Shown here: piece after piece, positions 27,383 to 39,899 of the stretch
Layout of the letters: the number at the start of each line of letters is the position of its first letter
Position numbering within the stretch: the stretch's first letter is position 1
From: Harmonia axyridis
Lineage: Eukaryota > Arthropoda > Insecta > Coleoptera > Coccinellidae
Length of the DNA: 64,000 nucleotides
Reading direction: 5' to 3'
NCBI RefSeq assembly: GCF_914767665.1
Contig: NC_059504.1
Location: 15,440,501 to 15,504,500 of the forward strand
The notes under the pieces: generated by a model
The model's input: only the letters and a program-made list of their open reading frames with translations
Told to the model about the DNA's origin: nothing
Databases searched by the model: none
Made by a program: the position numbers and the translations under genes

Positions 27383-27649
27383 TGTTTGAAATTTTTTGAA
27401 ATTAGTCAATTTCTTTTATTTTTACATGTGCTCAATGTTTTGTTTATTATAGTCTAATCTCAAAGAATATTTACGAACATCTGATTTTGAAGGATGTTTT
27501 CCATAGAGTGACAATTTTTCGTTTTCAGTAGTTCAAATAATGTTAGACATAATAATCGCACTCTGTTATGTCAAATTTCTTGATAAATAACAATTTGTAA
27601 ATAAATATCCTATAAGATCAATAAAGGTTCATTTGATACAATTGTTTAA
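27383..27649. promoter_or_regulatory. Shared divergent promoter of SMG8 and NEURL4
   Basis: Only 267 bp separate the SMG8 start codon (minus strand) from the NEURL4 start codon (plus strand). Both 5' untranslated regions and both core promoters must lie here unless there are upstream non-coding exons. The sequence is AT-rich; I cannot identify a convincing TATA box or initiator. The assignment rests on gene layout. Confidence 0.55.
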
Positions 27650-30600
27650 ATGGCTTATTTTCATTACAGATGTGGCGAAAGAATAACTTTATCTAATGAA
27701 AATTGTACAGCTGAAAGAAATGACAGTGATTTCGATCATGGATTAGTTATAACAGCAGAACCTTTGCAAAATGATGTTTTATTTGAAATAAAAATTGATA
27801 GAAAGGTGGAGAGGATATTAAAATATCTTAAAGTAAAACATCACTTAATCAAATTGTTTTAGGTGAATTCATGGTCAGGTGGTCTAGAAATAGGTGTTGT
27901 TGAGTGTGATATATCAAACTTCGAATTTCCTTCATGTGCTTCAAAAATTTCTAGGGGATCATGGGTTTGTAGTAATAATACACGAAATGTGACTTTGAAT
28001 ACAATTCGCTCATTTTAGATAATGTCATCAACATCTGTATTCCATAATGGAGAATGTCTATTGGAGGGTTATGGAACTGATTTAGTAAAGTTGAATCAAG
28101 ATGACAGAGTTGGTTTAATGAGAACTTCAGAAGTGAGTTGAATGACTATACATTCAGATTATAGCATATTCGACTGGCTGCACCAGTGCGAATTAATTCA
28201 ATATTTGGCGTATCACAGCAATGCTAAAACACTCCAGCACTGAACAAGAGCTGTTCAGTCGAATGTGCTATTAGATTCATTTTACAGAATGTAAGCTGTT
28301 ACCTCAAATCACATAAACTCTAAGCTTTAATGACCTTTCATATATGATAAAAAGATTCAGATCACAAAATCTTATTTTCAGGGTGACTTAATTTTTTATA
28401 TAAATGGAGAATCTCAAGGAGTAGCAGTTGAGGGAATTCCAAGAAATGTTTATGGTATGGTAGATCTTTATGGAAAATGTGTTCAAGTGACAATTACAAG
28501 CCCTCTTCTTCGAGAACATAATAATGACGATTGCCTGAGTGGTAGCTCCATGTTGGCTATAGACAATGACATTTTAAATGTTACTCTAGGTGGGGATTTA
28601 AGTGAACTCAGTTTAAGTAGTAGTAATAGCTTGGATATTAGAATGGATATGACTGTGAGGTAGGATGGTGAGACATGGCTTTGTTTTTCAAGAAGGTTCC
28701 TCATCTAGCTTCTTTTTGTAGTTTGAGTTTACCAGATGAAAATCCTAGGCTGGATAGGCTACGTTTTCATGATAAGTGCGGATCACTTGTCAAGCTTTCC
28801 AATGGGAATAGAACTGCAGAAAGAAGACGACCACTGGATGAATTCAATAATGCTGTAGTAATGACACACAGAGCTTTAAGGGATTCGGAGCTCTTTGAGA
28901 TTCGAATAGATCGATTGGTAGATAAATGGAGTGGCAGTATTGAGGTTATTACTCAATATTATTATGGGATAAAATAACCTTTTGCACCAACTAGATTTGT
29001 ACATAGTTTGCTGATTGTGTTAGCTAAGGAATTTTATTTGCATCATGTGAAGTTTCGGTTAAGTAGCGAAGTTTAGCTTAGCCATTCTTGACAGCCTTTT
29101 GCTCTTTGGAATAGAGGTATTATACCCTGGCTGGTAAGGTTACCAGATTTTACTCTACCCAACTTTTTTTTTATGCATAAACATTGTAAAATGAAAATAT
29201 GATACATCATTATCGTTTCCTATAAAGTACTAACTCAGAATTGAGATAATCTAGATCAAATCATTTTAGACTCGCCTACTTGTACCCCCCTTTCCTCAAA
29301 AGCATTATGTTTCCTCATTATCAAGATCAGGACTTTTCCATCTCTAAGTGTTGAAATTGTTAAAGGACTAAAGGAAATTTAAGTCAGAAAATTTGCAATA
29401 TATTTTTAACCCAAAACACTTGAGATGATGAACTAATCAAATAGAGAATCATAAACAAACTAAATACCAGATGTTGCTCATAAGAATAAAGGATAATTGT
29501 GATAACTAAAACAAATATTTGCTTATATCTTAGAGTAGGCTTTTGAAATGCAGTAGCAATAAGTATGTACTAATATGTTCCAGATGGGCATCACCACACA
29601 CAATCCATCGACATTGGTCTTTCCTGCAACTATGACAAATCTGAGAAGTGGTACCATCATGATGTCGGGCTGTGGAATATTAACGAATGGAAAGGGTACT
29701 AGAAGGGAATATGGAGATTACAATTTAGACGAATTGAGTGAGGGAGACAGAGTTGGGATGATGCGAAAACCAAACGGCGACTTGCATTATTTCATAAATG
29801 GCTTGGATCAGGGGATAGCCGCTCAAAGAGTTCCTTCAGTAGTCTGGGGAGTAATCGATTTGTATGGTATGACTATTAAGGTAAACATGAAGTACAAAAA
29901 AAATGTCCGCACAAGCCATAGTAAATCTATCAACCACATTTATTTATTTATTTATTTTACTTCTTTATTCTTGACCTCTAATACAGTACAAGTACTGGTG
30001 ACAAGGCCTATTTAACAATATACAAAAAAATAATACTATATAATATTCAAAACTACAACAAAGTTAAACTAAACAAAATAAATCTTTTAGGTACAATTTA
30101 AGCTTAATATTAAAGTTTTTTTAGTTCTTATACACTTTATTTCTGGTGGTATTTGGTTAAATGCTTCTATTGCTCGGTAAATTGGGGAGTCCTGGGCTTT
30201 CCTTGTAAACCTGAGTTCACTTCTGATGGTACCTCTATCTCGGGTGTTATGACTATGCACATCCTGTACTAGTGTAAATCTATAATTTGACTTTATATAA
30301 TTGTTTGTCATGCCATGAATCAGTTCAACTTGTTCCAATTTCTTTAGGTTATGAATGTCCAAAAGTTTAGTGTCCTTATATAATATTGATGTAGGTGTTA
30401 ACATGCCATAGTTCAATAATATTTTTATAGTTCTATTTTGGAATACTTGTAGCCTTGTTAATAATGTTTGATAACATTTAACAGGTTTAATTGGCTTTCA
30501 TCGGAATCAATTATCACTTTCCGCAAAATAATATTAAGATGGTTTATACCTTATATTTAATATGTATCCTGTATACCCTATCTCAGGTATCTATAGTGGA

Positions 30601-33600
30601 GAGGGACGAACGAGAGGAACAAAACCTCATGACACGTAAGAATACCAGAGATCAACAGATTCTCCTTCCAGAACCTCCCGCTCTACCTGACTACTATGAT
30701 CATCTTACCTTTCACCCCAATTGTGGGGCTCACGCCCAAGTAATAAACAATGGAAGGACAGCCCACCGACCTAATGCAGTAGATGATTTCAACAACGGTG
30801 TTGTTTTGACAGCGCGACAGTTGAAGGTCGGTGAGCTGTTTGAGGTTAGATTGGACAGAATGAACACAAAGTGGGCAGGTGAGAAAATAATCTTCAATGA
30901 ACCCGTTATTACACTAGGCCTTTTCATGTTTATCTCTAAGCCTGACGGTACATGCTTGAAGCTTGTGTCAGGCATGAGACTGAACTTTTCCCCTGAAATG
31001 TCAAAATGCAGGTTGGCCAACACAATTTCTATCTGTTTGATGTGACATAAATCAAATTGAAATGGACAGTGTCTATAACTGTTATTAGTAATGTTTTTTG
31101 TAATTAAACTTAATATTCTTTGTTTCATAATTGCATTTATTCAGAAAATGTGGTATTAATCTCTCAAATATTGATTTGGTTATTATTACCATAACCTCAT
31201 GAATAATTTCAAGATTTGCAGCTCTGTAATAAGCCTTGAAATAGACAAAAAGGGCCTAGTATAATGAGGGGTTGATAGGACCTTCTCTACTCATAAGATC
31301 ATTCTGTAGGTAGCATCGAGATTGGGGTAACTACACACAGTCCTTTAGACCTTGAATTCCCTTTCACTATGACAAATGTAAGGTCAGGAACTTGGATGAT
31401 GACTGGTAGTGGGATAATGCACAACGGAACTATAGTGTTAGAACAGTATGGTGTAAATTTAGATCAGTTACAGGTTGGTGATAGGGTAGGTGTAGCTAGG
31501 AAAGAAAATGGTTGTTTGCACTTTTTCGTTAATGGAAATGATCAAGGTGTAGCCGCAGCAAACGTTCCTGATAAAATATTTGGAGTGATAGGTTGGTTTG
31601 TTGAACTTGTGTTTCGGTAATCGATTACTAAAGTCAGGACTATTTTCTATAGATTTATACGGACAAGCAGTGGAAGCGTCTATTGTAGATATAAATGATT
31701 ATGGTTCTCCTGACACATTGAATTCGAATATTTCAAATACATCGTTGTATAGGTAAATGATATCAGATTTGGAGAAAAACGATTTTTTAAAATTGATTTT
31801 GTTCTAGTGATCTACGATTTCATCATGTGCATGGAAAAAATGCACGAATCACAAATAACGGATTGACAGCTCTGCGTCCAAGGCATTTAGCGGAATTCAA
31901 TGACGCCATTGTGTTTTCCAATAGACCACTAAGAGATGAGGAATTGTTTGAAATATGTATCGACAATATTGTTGATAGATGGTCGGGTAGTATAGAATTG
32001 GGTAAGTAAGATCAGACAACAAGCTTCAAAAGGACGCCTTTGAATGAGCCAATACCAAAAAAAGCATAAAAAAAATAAATCAAAAATAATCTCATGATTA
32101 AATGAATGAAATATTTCCAGGTGTAACTGCTTGTAGGCCTGATGATCTAGAACTACCCAGTACGGCTACCGATTTGAGTAGAGACACCTGGCTGCTCAGT
32201 GGTTCATCAGTTATGGAGAATGGAAAAACAGTAAAGAACAATTATCCCTGCGATTTGGACGCTATCGGTTCTGGGATAACTTTGGGTGTTATGCGAACGT
32301 ACGATAAAAAATTGATCTTTTATCGAAACGGTGTGCCACAAGGTGAGGCTTGCATAGTCACACCGGCCACATTGTATGCTGTTGTCGATCTATACGGGCA
32401 GTGTGCTCAAGTGAGCATACCTTGCGCATCACCGATAGCACCCACAGCTTCAGCACATCAAGAAATATGTCCAAGATCGGATACTTCTACTTCTCTCCAG
32501 GTAATGGAGAAACTGCAAAAATTGCGATATTCACTGTTGAAATATTATACTCATAATTAAGATTAATTTTAGGCTATAAATTATCTTCAACAACCCGTAG
32601 AAACTGATCTTCATCATTTCTCCGATTGCCACAGCAAGAATGTGGCCCTCGGAGATAACAACAGGTTGGCGACTAGGACCAAAGATTGTTGTAACTGTAT
32701 AGTATTCAGTGCGACACCCTTGGTACAAGATGAACTGTATGAAGTATCAATAGTGAACCTTTTGCCACACTTTGCCGGAACATTATGTGTCGGAGTTACT
32801 TCTGTACCACCTGCCGCTATAACCAACTTTCCCAAGGATTGTTGTTACATAACAGGTAAATTGATTCTTAAAATGAAAATTAGTTGAGGTTACGCTTAAG
32901 AATTTTGTTATAAGAACATATTCACAAACCTTTGTAAACCATTTTTTTTAAATTTCTTCACTTTTTATTGAAAATAAAGACGATTTTATGATTGATTCAA
33001 CAAGAAATCACTTGCTTACTATCTTAACGAGCAAAGTGAAGAAACTACTGAAAATCTAGTAAAACCTCAACTGGGTATATAGGTTGTGTACGCGCATCTA
33101 AATGTCAAGAAGATCTATGAACGGCATTGGCATCTCGAAACCATAGAAGTTGCAAATTATGGCAACTCGTTGAGCACCACTTTTCTAACTTCTCCACTAA
33201 ATTTTCTGTAAATTTATTATCTTATCGAATAATTGAATGAAGTTGTTATTCTAAGTTTTTCAATTTTCAGGCAATGAATTGCGATACAAGAATAAACTCA
33301 TCCAACTATTCTCTCCAAGTTTAAACTGGTTGAACATTGGTGATCATATCGGTCTCTTAAAAACCCAAGACAACATAAGGATATTTCTGAACGGCGAAGA
33401 GATTTATCTTCAGATGCCTCAACTCACAGACCCCTTATACGTTATATTCAATTTACGTGGCTCTTGTTCAGCTTTAGGTGTTATCAGTCATAAAATACCT
33501 GCAGCACTAAACAGTTCGAAACCTCAGAATGGTATAGAGTTGAAGCTCGATCAAATACCGACTGTCAGTGATGCCGAAGAGATTAACGAAGACCCGGTAG

Positions 33601-36600
33601 ATTTGAAAACTGATGTTTCTTATGAATTCCACGACAATCATGGAAGGAATATAGAAATTTCGAATGGGAAGACCACAGCAAAGAGGGTAGCTTCTTACAA
33701 TCAAGGGATGGTGATTGTTCAACCTTCACTAGAGTATAACTCTATTGTGAAAATCGTGATTGAACAGATCGATACCAAATGGCAGTCTTCGTTGATTGTA
33801 GGATTAGCCAGTGGTCCTCCTGAAAAAATCAATTTGCTTTCAAATGCATTGTGTTTGAAGACACCTTGCTGTATAGTGTCCAACGATTGGATATTCATAA
33901 ATGGAACAAAAGTAAGTGACTAATTTTCAAATGATATTCTAAATTTGGTGACTTGGTTTTCTGATTTTAGACCAGATCAAATTATGGTCAATGTTTAAGC
34001 AATCTAGAAGTGGGCGACGTTGTATCAGTAGGGTTGACCGAGATAGGTCATTTTAGGTTGTCAGTGAACGATGTGGAAGAAGAACCTCTGCCATGCATTT
34101 TCCCCAAAGGTCTACCAATACACGCAGTTCTTGATTTATATGGGCAGTGCAATCAAGTAAGTTTTGATTTTAATATTTTGTCTGAATATTATTTCGATTC
34201 CTTTAGAGCACGTTCACATGAAAAGCGGTCTACGCGCGGTTGAATGAGCGGTTGATAATTGGATACCGTTCACATGGAACGCGGTTGCCAAGCGGTGACC
34301 GCTCGTTGCCGTAACGGTCCGTATTCAGTTTGAATTCTACATTTTGGTTTGAATCTGGATTCAATATCAGATTTAGGTGAAAATTAAACTTTTTTAAGTT
34401 TTGATAGGTAATTATAGATCGAATAGTTTCTATTATTCATCAATTAAAACTGATCCTACTTAAATCATCTTCGTTTTGCCGATGACATCGTCCTAATAAG
34501 TAGCAACATGCAGGAATTGAGCGAGATGTTAAAACAACTTATTGATGCTCTGAAAAAAGTCGGTTTGAAAATTAATGTTTCGAAAACCAAACTTATCAAC
34601 AACACCACAGAACACATAAACATTGACGGCACACAACTTGAAAATGTAGAAGAATATATATATTTAAGACACTCAATAAGAATCGGCAAAGAAAATCAAA
34701 CAGCAGAGATAAAAAGAAGAATCAGGCTAACTTGGATGGTTTTGGAAAGATGAAATATATATATTCAGGAATAACGACATCCCAATAAACCTTAAAAGGA
34801 AAGTTTTCGATGCCTGCATATTACCGGTAGCGACATTATGGCCTGGAAACTATGGCAATAACTAAGAAGACCGCAAACGGCGCAAACCAGCTGAGGGTGA
34901 TGCAGAGAGCGATGGAAAGAACTATGCTCAATGTCTGTCTTAGAGACAGAAAAAGGAATGAAGAAATCCGACAAAGAACTAGAGTCGTAGATATTATAGC
35001 GCGTGTTGCAGAATTGAAGTGGCAGTGGGCAGGACACGTGGCTCGACAGGAAAAAAAAATGTAAATTAAATTCAACACAAACAGCAGCTAGAATACAGTT
35101 GTTTAAAGTTTTTCAATAGACTGCCTAATGAAATCAAAGAAATAAATAATTATAAACCATTTAAGAATATAATATTTAATTTATTGCTGAATAATTATAA
35201 TTAGAACCATATACTAAGTATAGTAGATTTCTGCTGTTAAGTGGTAGGTGAATGTTATTTTGATACTATTTCTCTTCATTTGTATTTGTTCTACGTGTAT
35301 CTCATGATTTCTAAATAAAGAGCTATTATCATTTTTATGTGGTCACATAATACATTTTTTTTCTTCATTAGCATCTCCTTCACAGGATATGATGACGAGT
35401 TCTTCCCAAGCCCGTCTCCTTGAGTTTTTATCCGAATAAACACTACTTGTTATGTCGCATATTACAGGAAAATTCTCAATTTCATCTATGAATAATTTAG
35501 GAGCGTCCGGTTCTATTTTGAAATATTTCTGACCGAACGGATCGAAGGAAAATACGTAAATACGTCTCTGGCATCTATCAGCTCGTGCAAGCGCGGTCAT
35601 CTGAACGGATACATTAGAAACCTATGATCTCAAACCGCGAGCCAACGCGCGGTTACTACGGGCAAGCTCTAGAACCGCGCTCTACGCGCGGTCCATAAAA
35701 ACGCGCGGAGGCATGTGTACGCTTCGAAGAAAATTCATGTACTTGTAAACGCGCGGTTTCAAACCGCGCGTAAACCGCTCGTCATGTGAACGGGCTCTTA
35801 TTGTATTGTAGATTTTACTTTAAGTCTGAAAAATTATAAAAAACCGTTTTCACTTTTTTGATGGGTGATGTTTGTTTCCAGATCAAAATGTTTAGTGATG
35901 AAATTCAACCTAATGTATTACCAAAGGTAGTCAATGATTGCGAGAAAGCAGATTTAGAAAACTGCGAGAAAGAAAGAACTGATAATAATAATATGACTTT
36001 ACCTATTGCTTCCGCTAGTGTGAATAATATTGTACCTACAATACAACCTTCCAGTCCATTGAAAAACATCAGGTGTAGTTATAAAGAGGCTTGTGAGAAA
36101 TTCAGAAAGAGAATACTTCTGCCAGGTGTGCATGTAGAAAGTATGAAAGAGGTTCTTGACTCAAAAATAAATAATAATAACAAGTATTGTATTTTTTTTT
36201 CTCACATTATTTATTGAGCCAAGAACTTTCTCCCTTTAACTTATTGATTGATACAATTAAATTTCAGATAATTTCTTCATGATGGACGAAGCTTTGTGTT
36301 ACTGTCAGAATTGTTATAAGTTGCGTGTATCAAATGGGGAAAAAGACGACACTCTCATTGGTATGTTATTGTTAATATATCTTGGGAAATAAAAGTTTAA
36401 ATCTATATTATTTCTTGAAATGATACAATATGGATTTCATTAGGATGCTATTTTCAGGTTGGGTGAAATTTCCTTTATGTAGTCTTACCAATACACCTGC
36501 AGATAAATGGCATACCGCCTACTATCCCACCAAATTGGGAAATATCAGAACAATATTAGAAAAAGGCCAACCACTAACGAAAGGTAATATGTCACACAAA

Positions 36601-37756
36601 AAATACTATTTGTTAAATTTGCATCGATTTCTTTGATATTTTCATCCATTCTAACAATTGCAAAACATGATGAATTAACAAAATGAAGCACTGTCAGCAA
36701 ACTAAATATTAGATGGCAATCATACCCCTAGTGAATATAGAAAAAAGGTGTACCAAATTGGAGCTAACAAGATTTTTGACAGCTTTTCTTAGGGAGAATT
36801 TGAAATTAATAATAGCTAAATTAAGATTAAAAAATTTATTTTCCTATAAAAGATCTGATTACTCAGTTTTTTGAGAACTATACCAGAATACTCCATAATT
36901 CAATCATAAAGAGAAACAAACTGGATTTGCGGAGATGCGATGACATAAATTTGCGCTAAACATATTATTTGCATATTTGTTTCTTTGCATTTAAATTTTT
37001 AATCTCATACAATAAGATATTCTAGTCATTTTGAGAAATTTAACTCATTCAGTTTCTCTATAAAAACTACTTTGGGTATTTTTTAATAAGATTGAATACT
37101 AACCTCAGATTTCTATAGTTAAAAAGTAATAAATCGAAGTGATCTCCACAATGAAATACTATTGGATAATAATAAATTAATCCCTTACATCAAATTTATC
37201 CCCACAATGGTTTCATATAATATGTTACTTATACCTTATACCTCCAGTGACGTCATCGATGACGTCGGGTACAATCGTACAATGATGACTAAATAAGTAT
37301 ATTATTCACATCGAATAATCTTCATATAAAAATCTGTTGAATCAATGATTAAGACAAACACTTTTGTACGATAATCGATTTTTATATTTCCAGTAACATG
37401 AAATGTATTTTTGTGGCCTTTTCGAATTTCAGATTTTTAATTTCTCCTTTTTGAGAAATATTTATGCATATCGAAAAATGGACCATCTCTGATTTATATT
37501 CCTCTTTCTTATAGGACAAGCTCAGTGGGGCAGTCTTGTTTGCCAGAGAGAAGACGATGTGCAAGTTGTATTTTACCCTTCAATGCAAAACTTCAACATT
37601 CCAGGACATACTATTGACGGAAAGTTAGCTTATTCAGCATTCCAGCTTGTAGTGAAACCAGGAGCTTATTCCATTAATCGTGAACCATTTGAATGGAATA
37701 CGAAAGAAACGGGTGCAATAAAACTGCAAGGTTTGCTAATCAAACTAAGCGCGTGA
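27650..37756 (+). CDS. NEURL4: Neuralized-like protein 4 (six NHR domains)
   Basis: NEURL4 is a HERC2-binding scaffold at centrioles in mammals. Eighteen exons read 27650-27805, 27863-27964, 28019-28132, 28382-28659, 28722-28944, 29584-29880, 30587-30878, 31310-31591, 31653-31752, 31808-32001, 32121-32500, 32573-32855, 33271-33911, 33971-34156, 35882-36140, 36268-36360, 36458-36583 and 37515-37756: 4248 nt, 1415 aa. Six Neuralized repeats are visible, each starting FH..CG and containing a D+WSG core and VDLYG-like end: about 27659-28490, 28755-29880, 30710-31690, 31815-32420, 32610-33470 and 33620-34156. The fifth is the most diverged. The C-terminal part (YKEACEKFRKRILLPG, EALCYCQNCYKLR, GWVKFPL, W.TAYYPTKLGNIRTILEKG, WGSLVCQREDDVQVVFYPS) is the family-specific tail. 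I ended exon 15 at 36140 because the next donor (36183) would give an immediate stop. The start is the first ATG, three codons before the first repeat. Confidence 0.93.
28162..28270. mobile_element. Tiny MITE with TTA duplication
   Basis: The 109-bp element has inverted ends tagcatattcgactg and cagtcgaatgtgcta (one mismatch) and is flanked by tta on both sides (28159-28161, 28271-28273). A three-base TTA duplication fits the PIF/Harbinger superfamily. It sits in a NEURL4 intron. Confidence 0.7.
29936..30480 (-). mobile_element. 3' end of a non-LTR retrotransposon
   Basis: The minus-strand frame 30416-30087 reads like the extreme C-terminus of an insect LINE ORF2 (NLKKLEQVELIHGM, HNTRDRGTIRSELRFTR, AIEAFNQIPPEIK). 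In the element's own orientation, the downstream part is AT-rich with a tttattta-type tail. The insert lies wholly within the NEURL4 intron 29881-30586. It is strongly 5'-truncated, as is usual for LINE insertions. Confidence 0.75.
30906..31265. mobile_element. MITE with 'ACTAGGCC' inverted ends
   Basis: The left end (ttattacactaggcctttt) and the right end (aaaagggcctagtataat) are imperfect inverted repeats extending about 35 bp. The 360-bp interior has no gene. A lone similar word (aaggcctagtgtaggtaatg) occurs near 996. It lies in the NEURL4 intron 30879-31309. Confidence 0.65.
34447..35064 (+). mobile_element. RTE/BovB-like LINE reverse-transcriptase fragment
   Basis: Translated pieces read RFADDIVLISSNMQELSEML with the FADD catalytic motif, then KTKLINNTTEHINIDG, NQTAEIKRRIRLTW, and a tail RDRKRNEEIRQRTRVVDI..LKWQWAGHVARQ. 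This is the 3' half of an endonuclease-reverse transcriptase commonly seen in insect genomes. Frameshifts near 34740 and 34850 break it. It is inserted in the PIF/Harbinger element. Confidence 0.85.
35343..35600 (-). pseudogene. MADF-domain protein fragment of a Harbinger element
   Basis: The 85-aa frame contains FIDEIENFPVICDITSSVYS followed by KNSRRRAWEELV, the signature start of a MADF (Adf-1-like Myb/SANT) DNA-binding domain. MADF proteins are the usual second protein of PIF/Harbinger transposons in insects. The domain is truncated at its C-terminus. It probably served as the element's DNA-binding partner before decay. Confidence 0.75.
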
Positions 37757-38070
37757 AAAAAAATGCGGAAATTCAGTGGGTATTAAAAATTCCTGTTGGT
37801 TCGACTACGAATGTTCCTGATTTCAAATTCGGCAATGAATTAAAAATTTATCTTGCACATATATAAGAGAATTTGTAGTATGTGTATTTCTATTCTGCAC
37901 AAAAGTCCTATTGATTTCAGGTAAATTTTTGTGTTATGCAGCTTGCCAAGGTACAGAAAAACTCGAAATGAATTGTATTACTTTTTATAGAATGAATTCT
38001 TATACTCTCGCCATAAAGGAAAATATAAATAAGTATTAATTATTTTGTTTTCTCAAATTTGTACTGTGAT

Positions 38071-38076
38071 AATAAA
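38071..38076 (+). terminator. Likely NEURL4 polyadenylation signal
   Basis: AATAAA lies 315 nt after the NEURL4 stop codon. The convergent snoRNA host transcript has its own signal about 330 bp further right on the other strand. Confidence 0.5.
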
Positions 38077-38475
38077 TGTTAACTAAATATAGAGAAAATT
38101 TGTATTATTTTTAGTTTAGCTTACACATTTTATGTAATATATTCATGAGAAATTCACATTTCATTTCTCAAAATAATAGATAAGGCTTCACAGACAACAA
38201 TATTCTTCAATAAAATATATTTCACTTGGTTACACTAAGTCTCTGAAGATAAGAGTTAGAACTCTAGGTATTGCTTGATTTTTGGAAGTAATGTTTCTTG
38301 TATATATTCCAAGATGTATATAAAAAAAAATTGTTTTGTGTCAAAACAGGATTACATTCACAATTAATGAGAATGAGTTGAAATGAAAATCATAGGTAGA
38401 GATAAAGATTTATTGAGAATTTTATATATAATTTTTTTTTTATTTTGTTAATAATTGTTCATAATCACAACTTAC

Positions 38476-38719
38476 TGTAAAAACTTTAATCGATCTCAGC
38501 AGGCAGTTCCATTATATTTATGTTAAAGTCATCCTGGACTTCATTCAATATTTTAACATGTTTTTCTCGACTTATTTTCTGGGATTCCTTGAACTGTTGA
38601 TAATGGGAGTGTTTCTTCCCCAAGACATATTACGATGGATTCCAATGGAAGGGAAATTTTTTTGTCGATAATTGAGCTAATGCAACACATCTTTGAACAG
38701 ATTTTACAAAAATGACAAC
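38476..38719 (-). pseudogene. Decayed duplicate of two Hel25E exons, last exon of the snoRNA host
   Basis: The minus strand begins gttgtcatttttgtaaaatc, matching Hel25E exon 43250-43104 nearly base for base, including the block for IHRNM and the YQQFK region. It then jumps without an intron to the sequence of Hel25E exon 42904-42649 coding for ILNEVQD..ELP.EID. Frame breaks and an internal deletion remove the motif VI region. The acceptor at 38720 and the donor-like GTAAGTT at 38471-38475 are preserved. The upstream intron copy with a family A snoRNA (38786) is also shared with Hel25E, so it is a genomic duplication, not a retrocopy. Confidence 0.88.
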
Positions 38720-38785
38720 CTAAAACAATTTATCAACTATTAATATTGAGAAACAAGTAAAACATATAATTATAAATTGATAAAA

Positions 38786-38855
38786 ACAATCAGGGAGAGA
38801 GTTCAATAAAAATTGAACATCATGGTGAATCATTGAACAAATTGTCATCATTGAT
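38786..38855 (-). ncRNA. Box C/D snoRNA, family A copy 1
   Basis: Minus strand: C box ATGATGA at 38851-38845 and D box CTGA at 38793-38790. The guide before the D box is TTGAACTCTCTCC, complementary over 12 nt to the 28S word GAGAGAGTTCAA. An internal C'-like TGATG follows a CA-rich loop. The 3' splice site is at 38719/38720. Confidence 0.8.
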
Positions 38856-39105
38856 AATATTTTTTATAGTTATGAATTTGAGAACATTATAAACTGAATA
38901 GTGCGATAAGAACTTACCTTTTTCTCATAAAATTGATTTCTTGAAATTTGACAAAGCGTTGTTTTTATTTGTTCTGGATAGTTGTTTTAGTTTAAGTTCA
39001 ATTTTTTAGGTTTATGTAGGAGCACCACTCCTGAAAAGCCTGAAAGAATAAAAACAATTTAAGAACCAATAAAACGAATAAACATTCAATAAATATGATA
39101 TATTT

Positions 39106-39175
39106 CATTTCAGGGAGAGAGTTCAATCGAAATTGAACATCATGGTGAATCATTGAACTAATTGTCATCATTGAT
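39106..39175 (-). ncRNA. Box C/D snoRNA, family A copy 2
   Basis: C box ATGATGA at 39171-39165, D box CTGA at 39113-39110, same 28S-complementary guide as copy 1. This copy and copy 1, each with its downstream (transcriptional sense) exon, are about 315-bp tandem duplicates that are over 90% alike by eye. Confidence 0.8.
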
Positions 39176-39417
39176 AATATTTTTTATGGTTATGAATTTG
39201 AACATTATAAACTGAATAGTGCGATAAGAACTTACCTTTTTCTCATAAAATTGATTTCTTGAAATTTGACTAAGCGTTGTTTTTATTTGTTCTGGATAGT
39301 TGTTTTAGTTCAATTTTTTAGGTTTTTGTAGGAGCATCACTTCTGAATAGCCTGAAAAAATAAAAACTATTTAAGAACCAATAAAACGAATAAACATGCA
39401 ATAAATATGATATATTT

Positions 39418-39487
39418 CATTTCAGGGAGAGAGTTCAATCCAAATTGAACATCATGGTGAATCATTGAACTAATTGTCATCATTGAA
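39418..39487 (-). ncRNA. Box C/D snoRNA, family A copy 3
   Basis: C box ATGATGA at 39483-39477, D box CTGA at 39425-39422. The flanks tttca and tgaaa can close a terminal stem. The guide is unchanged. Its intron is long (39352-39786) because a family B unit and its exon have decayed within it. Confidence 0.8.
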
Positions 39488-39599
39488 AAGTTTTTATATT
39501 AATGAATTTGAACATTCTACTAAATGTGATTGTTAGTTACATTTTTGTGATAATACTGATTTTTCTTTCACCTGATGGAAGTTAATTCACAAAAATAAA

Positions 39600-39745
39600 T
39601 TTATTATGGAAAAAATGTCACCACAATGTCGATGAAAATTTACTTAGCAGAATAATGTGATAAAACCTTGAAATATATTTTTGATATTTTTGGTTACGAA
39701 AATAATTACAAAGCTGAATGTCCGAATATTTTAGTCATCACAAAA
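39600..39745 (-). pseudogene. Relic of a family B snoRNA unit and its lost exon
   Basis: A C box (GTGATGA, 39741-39735) is intact, but the expected D box near 39690 has become tggtta. The former exon acceptor near 39629 has lost its AG. The surrounding sequence aligns with the intact units to the right. The unit appears to have died, merging two introns. Confidence 0.6.
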
Positions 39746-39899
39746 AAAATTACGTTCAGAGGAAAAAAATACTATTATAAACTTACTTTTATGTGAATAA
39801 CTTCAAGATCTCATGAAAACAATCAAATGAGCTGAAATAAAAAAATTAATAGTATTAGTAGAATAATGAAGTAATTGAAAAGTAAAATTCATTTTTGAT

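Larger units (their letters stand above)
34206..35797. mobile_element. PIF/Harbinger element with MADF gene, interrupted by a LINE piece
   Basis: The ends are inverted repeats, gagcacgttcacatga on the left and tcatgtgaacgggctc on the right, flanked by the same trinucleotide TTA (34203-34205, 35798-35800). Both features are typical for PIF/Harbinger. Subterminal sequences repeat the word 'cgcgcggtt' in both orientations near each end. Inside lie a minus-strand MADF-domain frame (35343-35600) and a LINE reverse-transcriptase fragment (34447-35064). No Harbinger DDE transposase is recognisable. The host is NEURL4 intron 34157-35881. Confidence 0.88.

Noticed and set aside
36141..36183. Extension of the NEURL4 exon to the donor at 36183
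   Set aside because: Joining at 36183 to 36268 gives an in-frame stop at once; the donor at 36140 keeps the frame and gives the expected conserved sequence.
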